This document shows, in pieces, positions 63,816 through 64,000 of a stretch of 64,000 bases of DNA. Position 1 is the first letter of the stretch; each line of letters opens with the position of its first letter. Made by a program: the position numbers and the translations under genes. Below the pieces are notes generated by a model, which saw only the letters and a list, made by a program, of their open reading frames with translations, made no database searches and was not told where the DNA came from. The DNA comes from Aliiglaciecola lipolytica (GTDB lineage: Bacteria > Pseudomonadota > Gammaproteobacteria > Enterobacterales > Alteromonadaceae). The stretch is from the NCBI RefSeq assembly GCF_018860635.1, contig NZ_JAHKPT010000006.1, positions 62,001 through 126,000 of the forward strand. Reading direction: 5' to 3'.

Positions 63816-64000
63816 CAGAAGTTTTCATAAAACGCGAGAGTATATTGCAAGTTTTTTAGGCAATTAAGTCAATCAATTCATATTCTATTCATCTAACTTG
63901 ATCCATTGTAAAGGCAAGTTGCAGCGAAAATATTGGTATTTATTACAGCCGTATCAAGTTGAGATACCTGAAAACACTAAATTAGTTAATTAACCTTGTT

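Noticed and set aside
63880-64000. Possible C-terminal end of a plus-strand gene just before the window edge
   Set aside because: The frame has stops upstream, no start codon and no family resemblance; it cannot be judged without the next bases.

Overview
The window is a contiguous piece of a gammaproteobacterial chromosome, most likely from the Alteromonadaceae (Glaciecola/Paraglaciecola/Alteromonas type). The evidence is gene order and content: rsmE, gshB, yqgE, ruvX, pilU, pilT, yggS, proC and yggT; thrABC close to yaaA and talB; rsmI, lpoA, yraN, diaA and dolP; and rplM, rpsI, petABC, sspA and sspB. Several small families typical of Alteromonadales (DUF4426, DUF3545, DUF2989, probably DUF3718) and a moderately AT-rich base composition agree with this. 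The genus is an inference. No rRNA, tRNA or CRISPR array was recognised.

Layout. 0-4.4 kb: the end of metK, a lipoprotein, an M48 metalloprotease, an MscS channel, a small membrane peptide and rsmE. 4.4-18.4 kb: a 14-kb block lying between rsmE and gshB, which are neighbours in E. coli. It holds a GAF histidine kinase, a DesK/NarL-like two-component pair with a divergent membrane protein, a xylose locus (xylR, xylB, xylA, a ThuA-like protein, a sugar porter and a GH43 lipoprotein), and an Lrp/AsnC regulator divergent from a cysteine-synthase-like enzyme. 18.5-25.5 kb: the conserved gshB-to-yggT block with type IV pilus retraction ATPases. 25.6-29.6 kb: a PotD-like periplasmic binding protein followed by a hybrid histidine kinase. 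29.7-41.6 kb: cell wall, peroxide stress and central carbon genes (talB, pgi), ung, and the threonine operon with an intact leader-peptide attenuator.

42-45.5 kb: a universal stress protein with a well-formed FNR-type promoter, an IS3-family remnant, a MarR-controlled operon (DUF2798 membrane protein and a ferric-siderophore-reductase-like protein) with two matching operators, chaC, and the wreck of a response-regulator gene. 45.5-54.1 kb: aceK, a D-cysteine desulfhydrase-like enzyme, pnuC, the two-gene carboxynorspermidine pathway, an EamA transporter, apbE and rsmI. 54.2-64 kb: lpoA, yraN, diaA and dolP, then on the minus strand DUF2989, sspB, sspA, the cytochrome bc1 complex (petC, petB, petA), rpsI and rplM.

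The most interesting items are the binding-protein/hybrid-kinase pair, which could be a polyamine sensor given the norspermidine genes 20 kb away; the MarR operon with promoter and operators legible at base level; the class II FNR-like promoter of the usp gene; the cysteine-synthase homologue with an altered substrate loop; and the IS and response-regulator relics flanking the MarR region. I found no clearly novel defence or mobile system.
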